From: Gemmatimonadota bacterium
Lineage (GTDB): Bacteria > Gemmatimonadota > Gemmatimonadetes > Gemmatimonadales > Gemmatimonadaceae
Assembly (NCBI GenBank): GCA_016191225.1
Contig: JACPPC010000013.1
Location: 90,004-154,003 of the forward strand
DNA length: 64,000 nucleotides
Reading direction: 5' to 3'
In this document: piece by piece, positions 55,395-64,000 of the stretch
How positions within the stretch are numbered: the first letter of the stretch is position 1
How the letters are laid out: each line of letters begins with the position of its first letter
Program-made: the position numbers and the translations under genes
Notes under the pieces: generated by a model
Told to the model about the DNA's origin: nothing
The model's input: the letters and a program-made list of their open reading frames with translations, nothing else
Database searches by the model: none

Positions 55395-56888
55395 ATGACC
55401 CGCCTCCGACTCCGCTCGGCCCTCGCCCTCCTCACCGCGCCCGCGCTCGCCGGCCCCCTCGCCGCCCAGGACCCCGCCGCCATCGAGCACGCACTGCGAT
55501 TCACGGTTCGCGCGGCCGGCCGCCCCGATACGGCCATGGAGCTGCTCGACCGGATGACGTCGTGGCACGTTCCCGGCGTCAGCATCGCGATCATCGACAA
55601 CTGGAGAGTCGTGTACGCCAGGGGCTTCGGCGTGCAGGAGTTCGGCGCCAGGCGCCCCGTCGACTCGACCACCCTCTTCCTCGCCGGGTCGATCAGCAAG
55701 CCGGTCTTCTCCAGCGCCTTGCTGCGATTCGTCGAGCAGCGCAAGCTCTCGCTCGATGCCGACGTGACGGGGATGCTCACGTCGTGGCGGCTTGCGCCGA
55801 GCCCGTTCACGGCGACCGAGAAGGTGACCCTGCGGCGCCTGTTGACGCACACGGCGGGGCTCACCGTCTGGGGCTTCCCGGGCTACGAGATGGGGGCGCC
55901 GATCCCCACCGTGCCACAGGTGCTCGGCGGCGTCGAGCCCGCCAATACACCCAAGGTCGGGAACGACACCACACCAGGCGCGCGCTGGCTCTACTCGGGG
56001 GGCGGTTTCACGATCGCGCAGCTCGTCGCCACCGACCTCAGCGGTGAGTCGTTTCCAGCGCTGATGAACAAGCTGATGCTGCGCCCCGCCGGAATGACGC
56101 GCAGCACGTACGAGAATCCCCTCCCGATGCCGCGCTGGTCCGAGGCCGCCACCGGGCACGAAAAGCTCGACACGCCGGTGCCGGGGCACTTTCACGTCTA
56201 TCCGGAAATGGCCGCGGCCGGATTGTGGACCACCGCGGCGGACCTCGGCCGCTGGGCGATCGCCCTCGCGCGCTCGGTGCGCGGCGAGCCGGGGGGCATC
56301 CTCTCGCCGGCGATGGCGCGCGAAATGGTCCGCAAGCAGGTGCAGCAGAAGCCACCGTTCGGCACCCGTTACTGGGGACTCGGCGTGGCGGTGGCCGGCG
56401 ACGGCGACTCGCTCGTGTTCAGCCACGGCGGGCGCGACGAGGGGTTCGTAGCCGACCTCGCGATGTGGCCCAACAAGGGACGCGGGATCGTGATCCTCAC
56501 CAACGGCGTGGCGCCCCAGATCTTCGGCGAGATCCGCCGCGCCTTCGCCGAACAGTACGGCGTGGGGGGCGACGCGCGGCCCGAGAAGGCCGTGGTCGTG
56601 GTGCCCGAGGCGCGGCTCGCCGCCTACGCCGGCAAGTTCGTCGCGGTCGAGGGCAAGGACACGATCGTGTTCGACATCTCGGTCGCCCCCGGCGGCGCCC
56701 AGCTCGCGGTGCTGCGCCCGGAACTCAGGCGCTCGCTCCCGTTCGCGCCGCTCGGCAGCGACCGGTTCGTGAACCTCGAGAGCGGCGTGGAGTGGACCTT
56801 CGAGCGCGAGGCGTCGGGTGTGCAGGGCCGCCCGATGTCGCTGTTCACGATGGTCGGCCCCCGCAAGCGGCAGCTCACGCGGCAGTAG
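55395..56888 (+). CDS. Secreted serine hydrolase, beta-lactamase/PBP fold
   Basis: 497 residues with a signal peptide (ALALLTAPALAGPLAAQ). Motifs: SISK (SxxK, near residue 97), YSG (near 197) and HGG (near 345, KTG equivalent), plus a C-terminal beta-rich lipocalin-like extension (VVPEARLAAYAGKFVAVEGK). ATG at 55395. It is transcribed divergently from the LacI-type regulator, and the 130-base spacer carries the AATACGTATT operator, so it could be co-regulated with the ester cluster. D-aminopeptidase or esterase activity is more likely than antibiotic hydrolysis. Confidence 0.9.
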   Translation: MTRLRLRSALALLTAPALAGPLAAQDPAAIEHALRFTVRAAGRPDTAMELLDRMTSWHVPGVSIAIIDNWRVVYARGFGVQEFGARRPVDSTTLFLAGSISKPVFSSALLRFVEQRKLSLDADVTGMLTSWRLAPSPFTATEKVTLRRLLTHTAGLTVWGFPGYEMGAPIPTVPQVLGGVEPANTPKVGNDTTPGARWLYSGGGFTIAQLVATDLSGESFPALMNKLMLRPAGMTRSTYENPLPMPRWSEAATGHEKLDTPVPGHFHVYPEMAAAGLWTTAADLGRWAIALARSVRGEPGGILSPAMAREMVRKQVQQKPPFGTRYWGLGVAVAGDGDSLVFSHGGRDEGFVADLAMWPNKGRGIVILTNGVAPQIFGEIRRAFAEQYGVGGDARPEKAVVVVPEARLAAYAGKFVAVEGKDTIVFDISVAPGGAQLAVLRPELRRSLPFAPLGSDRFVNLESGVEWTFEREASGVQGRPMSLFTMVGPRKRQLTRQ

Positions 56889-56903
56889 GCGCCGCGCCGG
56901 GCG

Positions 56904-57320
56904 TCAGCCAAGTTCGTCGGGCATCAGGATCACCGCCTCGCCCTCGATCACCGCCTTGCCGGCGTGATTGCGGCAGGTGGTCGCGAGCCGCACCCGTCGC
57001 TCGGCCGGCATGAGTTCCACGACCTCCACGCGGGTGGTGATCGTGTCTCCCGGCCGCACGGGGCGCCTGAACGCGAGCGACTGCGTCACGTACACCGAGC
57101 CGAATCCCGGCAGCTGCGTGCCGATCACCGCCGAGATGAACCCGGCGCCGAGCATCCCGTGCGCGATTCGCCCCTTGAACATCGTGCCCTTCGCCGCCGC
57201 CTCGTCAAGGTGCAGCGGGTTGGTGTCGCCGGTGACGTCGGCGAAGCCCTGAATGTCGCGGTCGGTGACCGTCCTCGTGATCTCGGCACTCTGCCCGATG
57301 GTGAGGTCGCTGAATCGCAC
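56904..57320 (-). CDS. MaoC-like (R)-specific hydratase, paralogue
   Basis: 138 residues, hotdog fold. The hydratase-2 motif reads FADVTGDTNPLHLDEA and continues RIAHGMLGAGFISAVIG. It matches the protein at 48840-49256 over its full length, with roughly two thirds identity by eye (TTRVEVVELMPAERRVRLAT against TTRAEVVELMPADRRLRMAT). GTG start, 6 bases after the molybdenum hydroxylase stop, so it is the third gene of that operon. Its stop faces the convergent serine hydrolase with 15 bases between. Confidence 0.9.
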   Translation of the reverse strand: MRFSDLTIGQSAEITRTVTDRDIQGFADVTGDTNPLHLDEAAAKGTMFKGRIAHGMLGAGFISAVIGTQLPGFGSVYVTQSLAFRRPVRPGDTITTRVEVVELMPAERRVRLATTCRNHAGKAVIEGEAVILMPDELG

Positions 57321-57326
57321 CGGGCG

Positions 57327-59495
57327 CTACGCCGAGAGCTGGTTGCCGATCGGCAGCTTCCGGATCCGCTTCCCCGTGGCGGCGAAGATCGCGTTGCAGA
57401 GGGCCGGGATCACCGGCGGCAGCGCCGGCTCGCCGAGCCCCGTTGGCGAGTTGTCGGTGAGGTGGAAGAAGACGTCCACCGGGGGCGCGTTGGGCATGCG
57501 CAGCAGCGCGTACTCGTCGAAGTTCGCCTCCACCGCGCGCCCCTTGTCGATCGTGAGCTCCTGCGCCAGCGCGTGCGAGATCCCCTCGAGCGCGCCGCCG
57601 ATCGCCTGGTGCTCGGCGTTGATCGGGTTGATCACCTGCCGCCCGATGTCGCCCACCACCCACACCTGGTGGATCACGAGCCCGCCGCGCGCGCCCACGC
57701 CGGCCTCGACCACCTCGGCGAAGTAGCCGCGGTGGCTGAAGTGGAACGCCACCCCCATGCCGCGGCCCTTGGGGAGCGTCTTCCCCCAGCCCGAGCGGTC
57801 GCGCACGACCTCCAGCACCTTGGCCATGCGTTCGGCGCTGAAACGGTCGCGCGGCCCCGGCGGCGTCACCTGGCGGCGCAGCATGTCGAGCCGGAACTGC
57901 AGCGGGTCGCGCCTGGCGGCGAACGCCAGCTCGTCCACGAACGACTGCACCACGAACGCCTGCCCGTTGCTGCCGGGGGCGCGCAGGGCGCCCGTCGGCA
58001 CGCCGTGGAACGGGGTGCTGACCTCGAGCCGCAGGTTGGGCACGAACCGCGACGGGAAGTCGGCCTCGCCGATCTCGTCGTACACCATCCGGTCCTGCCA
58101 GGCGACGACCTGCCCCTGCGCGTCGACCGCGCCCCTGAAGAAGTGCCACCCCGCCTGCCGGTAGTGGTCGTGCGCGAAGTCGTCCTCGCGCGTCCAGAGG
58201 AGCTTCACCGGCACGCCGGCGGTCTTGGCGATCTGCGCCGCCTCGACCATGTAGTCGTTCTTGAGCCGGCGCCCGAATCCGCCGCCGCTGCGCGTGACGT
58301 GGATCGTGATGTCGGCCGGCGGAATGCCGAGGGTCTTCGCCACGAGGTCGCGCCCGGGCTGCGGCATCTGCGTCGGCGACCAGATCTCCAGCTTGCCGTC
58401 CTTCCACTCGGCGGTGGTGTTCTGCGGCTCGAGCGGTGCGTGGACGATGAACGGGTAGGAGTACTGCGCCTCGACCACCATCGGTGCGGCGGCGAGCGCG
58501 GCGGCCACGTCGCCCTCGTTGCGGGTGACCTTGTCGAGCGGCGCGCGCGCCAGCTCGCGGGCCTTTGCGTCCATGCCGGCGGTGCTCGTGGCGGCGGTGG
58601 CCCCCCCGTCCCACTGCACCTTGAGCTTGCCGCGCGCCGACTGGGCGTGCCACCAGCTGTCGGCCACGATCGCGACGCCGTCGAGCAGCCCGTCGAGCGC
58701 CGGGCCGCCCTTCACCACGAAGGCGTGCGTGACGCCCGGCAGCTTGCGCACCTCGTCCACGTTGGCGCTTACCAGCTTGCCGCCGAACACCGGGCACTTC
58801 TCGTAGACGGCGTGGTGCATCCCCGGCACCACGACGTCGATGCCGTAGAGCGGCTGCCCGGTGACGATCTTGTGGATATCCACGTCCTTGTGGGGCTTGC
58901 CCACCAGCCGGTACGCCGCGGGATCCTTGAGCGGCACCTGGTCGAGCGCGGGGGGCGTGATCGTCGCCGCCACGGCCAGCAGCGACGCGTAGGTCGCCGT
59001 GCGGCCACTCGGCGCGTGCGTCACCACGGCGTCGGCGGTGGTGCACGTCGCGGCGGCGACGTTCCACTGCTTCGCCGCGGCGCCCACGAGCATGGCGCGG
59101 GCGGCGGCGCCGGTGCGGCGCAGCAGGTCCCAGTTGAGCGGCGTGGCGGTGGAGCCGCCGGCGAACTGCGGCCCGAACACCGCCGGGTCGAGCGGCGCCT
59201 GCTCGATGGTGACCTTCGCCCACGGCACGTCGAGTTCCTCGGCGATGATCAGGGGCAGCGCCGTCTTGACCCCTTGCCCGATCTCCGGGTTCTTGGAGAG
59301 GATCGTGACGGTGCCGTCGTCGTGGAACCGGATGAAGGCGTTGAGCTGCGTGTCGGCGAGGGGGTCGGCGGCGGGGCGATCGCCGCGCGCGGCGACGCCG
59401 AGCCGCGGCCCGTACACCGCCACCAGCAGCCCGCCACCGGCGAGGGTGGCGACCTTGAGGAAGGCGCGGCGACCGACGGGAGCGATGGTGGTCAT
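57327..59495 (-). CDS. Molybdenum hydroxylase large subunit (IorB-like)
   Basis: 722 residues of the xanthine dehydrogenase/aldehyde oxidase family, membrane-exported type. A Tat-like signal (GRRAFLKVATLAGGGLLVAV) precedes the molybdopterin-binding domains: KNPEIGQGVKTALPLI, APLEPQNTTAEW, RSGGGFGRRLKNDYMVEAA, GALRAPGSNGQAFVVQSF, and the C-terminal GLGEPALPPVIPA with the catalytic Glu. It hydroxylates an N-heterocycle or aldehyde using water. Its partner [2Fe-2S] subunit ends 3 bases upstream. IorB (isoquinoline 1-oxidoreductase) is the nearest named type; substrate not known. Confidence 0.92.
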   Translation of the reverse strand: MTTIAPVGRRAFLKVATLAGGGLLVAVYGPRLGVAARGDRPAADPLADTQLNAFIRFHDDGTVTILSKNPEIGQGVKTALPLIIAEELDVPWAKVTIEQAPLDPAVFGPQFAGGSTATPLNWDLLRRTGAAARAMLVGAAAKQWNVAAATCTTADAVVTHAPSGRTATYASLLAVAATITPPALDQVPLKDPAAYRLVGKPHKDVDIHKIVTGQPLYGIDVVVPGMHHAVYEKCPVFGGKLVSANVDEVRKLPGVTHAFVVKGGPALDGLLDGVAIVADSWWHAQSARGKLKVQWDGGATAATSTAGMDAKARELARAPLDKVTRNEGDVAAALAAAPMVVEAQYSYPFIVHAPLEPQNTTAEWKDGKLEIWSPTQMPQPGRDLVAKTLGIPPADITIHVTRSGGGFGRRLKNDYMVEAAQIAKTAGVPVKLLWTREDDFAHDHYRQAGWHFFRGAVDAQGQVVAWQDRMVYDEIGEADFPSRFVPNLRLEVSTPFHGVPTGALRAPGSNGQAFVVQSFVDELAFAARRDPLQFRLDMLRRQVTPPGPRDRFSAERMAKVLEVVRDRSGWGKTLPKGRGMGVAFHFSHRGYFAEVVEAGVGARGGLVIHQVWVVGDIGRQVINPINAEHQAIGGALEGISHALAQELTIDKGRAVEANFDEYALLRMPNAPPVDVFFHLTDNSPTGLGEPALPPVIPALCNAIFAATGKRIRKLPIGNQLSA

Positions 59496-59498
59496 GGC

Positions 59499-60008
59499 TC
59501 AATCCTCCCGGTCGCGCGGGGCGCCGCTGCCGGCGCGGCTGGGGCCCGCGGCGGCCAGCTCGGCGGCGCGGTGGATCGCGCCCCGGATGCGGCGGTAGGT
59601 GGCGCAGCGGCAGATGTTTCCTTCCATCGCCGCGTTGATGTCGGCGTCGGTCGGCTTCTTGTTGGCGGCCAGCAGGGCGGCGGCCGTCATCAGCTGCCCG
59701 GCCTGGCAGTAGCCGCATTGCGGCACGTCGAGCTCCTCCCAGGCGCGCTGCACCGGGTGCGTGCCGTCGGCCGAGAGTCCCTCGATGGTGATGACGTCCT
59801 GCCCGGCAACCGACGTGGCGAGCGTCGAGCACGATCGCACCGGCACTCCCTTCACGTGCACGGTGCAGGCGCCGCACTGGCCGACGCCGCAGCCGTACTT
59901 GGTGCCCTTGAGGTTGAGCTGGTCGCGCAGGACCCAGAGGAGCGGGATGTCGGCGGGCACGTCGACGTTGACGCGCTGGCCGTTGACCTTGAACGAGACG
60001 GAGGGCAC
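59499..60008 (-). CDS. Molybdenum hydroxylase [2Fe-2S] subunit (IorA-like)
   Basis: 169 residues. Two iron-sulfur clusters are visible: plant-ferredoxin type [18 protein letters not shown], and the helical domain [12 protein letters not shown] with [12 protein letters not shown]. It passes electrons from the molybdenum subunit outward. GTG start at 60008, first gene of the operon followed by IorB and a MaoC paralogue. No FAD subunit or cytochrome gene accompanies it; IorAB-type enzymes lack the FAD subunit. The long Ala/Gly tail after residue 150 is not part of the domain. Confidence 0.93.
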   Translation of the reverse strand: MPSVSFKVNGQRVNVDVPADIPLLWVLRDQLNLKGTKYGCGVGQCGACTVHVKGVPVRSCSTLATSVAGQDVITIEGLSADGTHPVQRAWEELDVPQCGYCQAGQLMTAAALLAANKKPTDADINAAMEGNICRCATYRRIRGAIHRAAELAAAGPSRAGSGAPRDRED

Positions 60009-60177
60009 GCGGTACTCCCGTGCTGGACGTGTGGCGGCGCGGCGGCCCGGCGGGGGCGGCGCGCACGACTAACAATGGAACCGCCCCGTCCGGGCCGCCA
60101 GCCGGGAAATCGCCGGCCCCGGCGGTGCCGCGCTCAGCCGCCGTGCGCCGGCGATCAGGTCGTGGCGGGCACCGCGT

Positions 60178-60858
60178 TCAGCCGATGGCCGGCGTCACCT
60201 GCGCAGCCTGCCGCCGGCGCCACCACATGTACACCCGCCACCCGAGCAGGACGGCGAAGATCGACGCGAACAGCAGCGGGTCCTCGATGTCCCTCTTGAC
60301 CGCCATGAAGAAGTGGATGCACCCCAGCACCACCGTGGCGAACACGAGGTTGTGCAGTGGCGCCCAGTTCTTGCCCAGGCGCCTGATCATCGCCGCCGTG
60401 CTCGTGGCCGCCAGCGGCAGCATCAGCAGCCAGGCGGTCATCCCGATCAGGATGTACCACCGCTTCATGATGTCCGTCACGATGTCCATCCAGTCCAGCT
60501 GAACGTCGAGCAGGGCCCAGCAGAGCAGGTGGGTGGAGCCATAGGCGAACGCGAACAGCCCCATCGTGCGGCGGTGCTTCGCCAGCCAATTCCACCCCAG
60601 CAACTGCCGCAGCGGCGTCACCGCCAGGGTGAACATCAGGAAGCGCAGCGTCCACTCTCCGGTCATGTGCTCGGCTTCCTTGATCGGGTTGGAGCCGAGG
60701 TGGCGGGTGTGGAACATGAGGTCGCTGGCGAGCCAGCCCGCGATCACGAGGAGCGGGAGGCAGCTGGCGACGAACAGCACGACGCGCGTGACGCGGGCCG
60801 GGGGCGCGAAGCGGAGGACTGCCGCGGGGAGCGGCAGGGGGAGGGGGAGCGATTTCAC
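60178..60858 (-). CDS. msrQ: MsrQ, haem-binding membrane subunit
   Basis: 226 residues with about six membrane helices. Family segments: HLGSNPIKEAEHMTGEWTLR, TPLRQLLGWNWLAKHRRTMG, FAYGSTHLLCWALL and NWAPLHNLVFATVVLGCIHF, carrying the His residues that bind haem b. It feeds electrons from the quinone pool to MsrP, which repairs oxidised methionine in periplasmic proteins. GTG start at 60858, 13 bases after the msrP stop. Order msrP-msrQ is the usual one. Confidence 0.95.
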   Translation of the reverse strand: MKSLPLPLPLPAAVLRFAPPARVTRVVLFVASCLPLLVIAGWLASDLMFHTRHLGSNPIKEAEHMTGEWTLRFLMFTLAVTPLRQLLGWNWLAKHRRTMGLFAFAYGSTHLLCWALLDVQLDWMDIVTDIMKRWYILIGMTAWLLMLPLAATSTAAMIRRLGKNWAPLHNLVFATVVLGCIHFFMAVKRDIEDPLLFASIFAVLLGWRVYMWWRRRQAAQVTPAIG

Positions 60859-60871
60859 GGTGCCCGTGCGG

Positions 60872-61777
<906 letters not shown>

Positions 61778-61932
61778 GGCGTGGGGAGGAGGGCTCGGTG
61801 AATAATACGCCTTCAGCGGCCAACTGGTTCACCTGCGAGGCTGCAGCCCTGGCCGCCGGGTTGGCGGCAACGCCAATTGTCACGGTGAGCGACCGCGGTG
61901 GACCGTTGATCTCCGAATCGGCTCGAAGCGTG

Positions 61933-63093
61933 ATGGGAAGGGCACGCCAGCATGGCGCTTCGATGCTCCGCGTGCTGGCCGCGGCGGCCGGCTTGGGCTG
62001 CGGAGACCTTGCAGCGCGGCTCGGTCTCGGCAACGGCGGCGATCCCGATTCCCGAATCGTCTGGAAGTACAGCGAGGCAGCCGAGAGCATCACGCCGGCC
62101 ATCGACGACTCCACCGTGTTCTTCGCCACGGTGACGCGCGGCGTTCGTGCTGTCGACAAGCGATCTGGCGCGCTGCGGTGGGCGGCGACGTCCGGACGTT
62201 CCGGCTTCTCGCCTGGCACCGCGTTGCTCGTCGTCGGGGGCGTCGTGGTCTATCCCGACGCAGACCTGTTCGCATTCGACCGTCGTACCGGCGCGGTACG
62301 CTGGGTTTTTCGTGACCTGCCGACTGGGAGCCCTGGCTATACATCACTCGCGACTGATGGGGTGCGGGTGTTTGCGGGCTCTGGTTCTGGCGATGCCTTT
62401 GCGATCGATCCGACTGATGGCCACCTCGTATGGAAGACCCGGATCGCGACCGACTCGACCCAGACTGTCGTCGCCGACCCCGTGGTCGATGCTGGCCTCG
62501 TTGTCGTGACGTACTCGCGACCTGGAGGAGTCGCGACCGGCGGTATTTGCGGCCTCGATGCGGTCACCGGCGCGATTCGCTGGAGACGCGAGCTCACCCC
62601 GGCAGCGGCTGGTCAGCCATCCGGAGGCTATCGCCGTGCCGCTGTCACGAGCACGCTCGTCGTCGTGTCGTCGGCTGACGGCCGGACATTTGGACTTGAC
62701 CGAGGGACCGGATCAATCACCTGGGTCACCACACGGGATGCGCGCCTCGGCGCCTTTCAGGGGGACTGGAGGCCTGTCGTCGTCGCCGGCGATGTCGCGG
62801 TGGTCGGCTCGTCCGGGTTCGGTACCCTGGCCGGACTGGAGGTAGCGACGGGAGCCGAGCGTTGGCAAATCGACCCGAAGCGCGGGTCATTTCTCGACCT
62901 CATGACCGTAGCTGACGGCGTCATCTATCTCGCCTTCCTTCCGGGCGAGCTCGCCGCGCTCGACCCTCAGACAGGGCAGCTTCTTTGGCAGACGCCGTCG
63001 GGCACGGCCAACACGTACTGGACGTATCCGGCAGTCGATGCAACGCGCCTGTTCGCGTCCGGGGTCGCCGGCCTGTACGCGCTCCGCCGCTAG
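61933..63093 (+). CDS. PQQ-type beta-propeller lipoprotein
   Basis: About 386 residues. I chose the ATG at 61933 (MGRARQHGASMLRVLAAAAG), which puts a lipobox LGC near residue 23; the frame is open to 61798. At least six repeats of the form AxDxRTGxxRW follow (VDKRSGALRWAA; FDRRTGAVRWVF; IDPTDGHLVWKT; LDAVTGAIRWRR; LEVATGAERWQI; LDPQTGQLLWQT), giving a BamB/quinoprotein-like propeller. No catalytic quinoprotein residues recognised. Codon use is visibly less GC-extreme than in the neighbours, so it may have been acquired. Confidence 0.85.
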   Translation: MGRARQHGASMLRVLAAAAGLGCGDLAARLGLGNGGDPDSRIVWKYSEAAESITPAIDDSTVFFATVTRGVRAVDKRSGALRWAATSGRSGFSPGTALLVVGGVVVYPDADLFAFDRRTGAVRWVFRDLPTGSPGYTSLATDGVRVFAGSGSGDAFAIDPTDGHLVWKTRIATDSTQTVVADPVVDAGLVVVTYSRPGGVATGGICGLDAVTGAIRWRRELTPAAAGQPSGGYRRAAVTSTLVVVSSADGRTFGLDRGTGSITWVTTRDARLGAFQGDWRPVVVAGDVAVVGSSGFGTLAGLEVATGAERWQIDPKRGSFLDLMTVADGVIYLAFLPGELAALDPQTGQLLWQTPSGTANTYWTYPAVDATRLFASGVAGLYALRR

Positions 63094-63149
63094 ACACGCG
63101 GCACCGCTCAAGCTGCCGCCCTCGGCTGCCGATACCCATCGCAGCCACC

Positions 63150-63821
63150 ATGCGCGCCCCACTCGCCCTCGCCCTCGCCCTCCTCGCCGGATGCTCCGCA
63201 CCCGGGGCCACCGGCACGGGCGCCGCCAGCGCGAGCCGCTTGACCGTCGTGCAGGGGAGTGGCCAGTCGGGCCAGGTCGGCCGTCTCCTCCCCACGCAGG
63301 TCGTCCTCCGCGCCACCGACGACGACGGGAACGGGGTCAAGGACGTCCCGGTCAACCTCGCCATCGGCGACGGGGTGGGCTCGGTCGACCCGCCGAGCGC
63401 CCGGACCGACGAGAATGGCGAGGTCAAGGCCAAGTGGACCCTCGGCCCGAGTGCCGTGTCCCAGACGCTGATCGCGTCGGCCCCCGGCGTGCACCCCGAG
63501 ACCCTCTCCGCCAGCGGCATCGTGCCGAGCACGATCGTGATCGCCCAGGGGAACCTGCAGTCCGGCAAGGTCACCACCGAGCTCACCAACTCGATCGTGA
63601 TCCGCGTGACCAGCTCCACCAACGTGCCGATGGTGGGCGTGACGGTCGCGCTTCAGGTCGTCGGCGGCGGCGGCGCGATCACGCCGCAGAGCGCCGTCAC
63701 GAGCGCGCTGGGCGAGGTGAGCGTGAAGTGGAAGATGGGGACGGTCGCGGGGCCGAACACGGCCAACGTGATCGTGAGCACGATCCCGCCGGCGCTGCTG
63801 ACGGCGACGGCGACGCCGTAG
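63150..63821 (+). CDS. Lipoprotein with two Ig-like (Big-type) domains
   Basis: 223 residues. The ATG at 63150 gives a short signal with lipobox LLAGC. Two similar beta-sandwich repeats follow: LTVVQGSGQSGQVGRLLPTQ ... GVKDVPVNLAIGDGVGSVDP, and TIVIAQGNLQSGKVTTELTN ... PMVGVTVALQVVGGGGAITP, each ending with a GEVxVKWxxG stretch typical of bacterial Ig-like/invasin repeats. Probably a surface or periplasmic adhesive or scaffold protein. Its stop directly abuts copy D of the dispersed repeat. Confidence 0.82.
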   Translation: MRAPLALALALLAGCSAPGATGTGAASASRLTVVQGSGQSGQVGRLLPTQVVLRATDDDGNGVKDVPVNLAIGDGVGSVDPPSARTDENGEVKAKWTLGPSAVSQTLIASAPGVHPETLSASGIVPSTIVIAQGNLQSGKVTTELTNSIVIRVTSSTNVPMVGVTVALQVVGGGGAITPQSAVTSALGEVSVKWKMGTVAGPNTANVIVSTIPPALLTATATP

Positions 63822-63850
63822 TCGCCCAGAGCGCAGCGAAGGGCCTGCTT
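63821..63850 (+). repeat. Dispersed repeat, copy D
   Basis: gtcgcccagagcgcagcgaa followed by gggcctgctt, starting at the last base of the lipoprotein stop codon and ending 24 bases before the IS30-type stop codon. Closest to copies A and B. Confidence 0.75.
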
Positions 63851-63873
63851 GCGCCGGTGAAGCAGAGGTGGGT

Positions 63874-64000
63874 TCAACCGATCGGTGCAACACGTTGAGC
63901 CAAGACCTCCGCGGGGGTGCGGAAGCCGAGGGTCTTGCGGGGCCGGGTATTGAGCCGGTTGGCGATGCGATCGAGATAGGCTTGGCTGTAGCCCGAGAGA
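63874..64000 (-). CDS. IS30-family transposase, C-terminal fragment at window edge
   Basis: Only the last 41 codons are inside the window. They read LSGYSQAYLDRIANRLNTRP, then RKTLGFRTPAEVLAQ, the conserved C-terminal end of the IS30 transposase catalytic domain (the NxRPRKxLGFxTPxE motif, just after the DDE Glu). The frame is open to the edge. The right end of the element should lie just beyond the stop; the sequence gttgcaccgatcggttgaac at 63873-63892 (minus strand) could be part of its terminal inverted repeat, which cannot be checked without the other end. Confidence 0.88.
   Translation of the reverse strand, partial: LSGYSQAYLDRIANRLNTRPRKTLGFRTPAEVLAQRVAPIG
63874..64000 (-). mobile_element. 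IS30-family insertion sequence, partial
   Basis: Right end of an IS30-like element running off the window. Its 3' end lies within 30 bases of dispersed repeat copy D and about 50 bases from the preceding lipoprotein gene. The outer boundary is uncertain. Confidence 0.7.

Noticed and set aside
56964..60299. Plus-strand open frame of 1111 codons opposite the molybdenum hydroxylase operon
   Set aside because: His/Arg/Val-rich composition typical of GC shadow; the opposite strand has all conserved motifs.

Overview
This window is GC-rich DNA whose genes are mostly packed end to end, with many 1- and 4-base start/stop overlaps. Gene content (TonB receptors with carboxypeptidase-regulatory N-termini, LmbE deacetylases, MoxR/BatA operon, PhaJ-like hydratases, MsrPQ) and a dispersed repeat that reads as VLSAAKDLL when translated suggest a free-living, heterotrophic, Gram-negative soil-type bacterium. 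Gemmatimonadota is my best guess; this is inference from style, because no rRNA or marker gene settles it.

Layout. 1-7.6 kb (+): the 3' part of a MoxR ATPase, then DUF58, BatA-like and DUF4175 proteins, a cell-envelope stress/chaperone operon. 7.7-14.2 kb (-): sucA, an LmbE-type deacetylase and a lone iron/thiamine-type binding lipoprotein, translationally coupled. 14.3-37 kb: an accessory, defence-rich region. It holds a NYN nuclease, two antitoxins without visible toxins, a serine hydrolase, a four-gene DUF2130-SIR2-HerA-KTSC operon, a type III restriction-modification operon with a third gene (ParE-like domain fused to a UvrD-type helicase), a 1257-residue reverse transcriptase-nitrilase fusion of DRT type 1 style, and a Fic protein with palindromic operators. 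Long gene-free gaps and a visibly less extreme GC content also mark this region.

37-41 kb: a sensor Ser/Thr kinase, a cupredoxin-like secreted protein, and two copies of a CCACAGAGACACGGAGG-type repeat. 41-55.3 kb (-): twelve genes on one strand, led by a LacI regulator with a palindromic operator over its promoter. They encode a KAS III-like enzyme lacking the usual His and Asn, two acyl-CoA ligases, a membrane protein, a sodium:solute symporter, an R-hydratase (MaoC/PhaJ type), a TonB receptor, a secreted PHB-depolymerase-like esterase, a V4R-like protein, an rRNA methyltransferase and an alpha/beta hydrolase. Together they look like a pathway that captures an ester or polyester, hydrolyses it, imports the acid and activates it to CoA.

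55-64 kb: a secreted beta-lactamase-fold hydrolase, a three-gene molybdenum hydroxylase operon ending in a second MaoC paralogue, msrPQ, two lipoproteins (PQQ-type propeller; Ig-like repeats) and, at the right edge, the C-terminus of an IS30-family transposase. No tRNA, rRNA or CRISPR array was found.

The best candidate for an undescribed system is the DUF2130-SIR2-HerA-KTSC operon (17.1-21.8 kb). The SIR2-HerA pair is a known anti-phage module, but here it is translationally coupled to a coiled-coil putative nuclease and a small KTSC protein.
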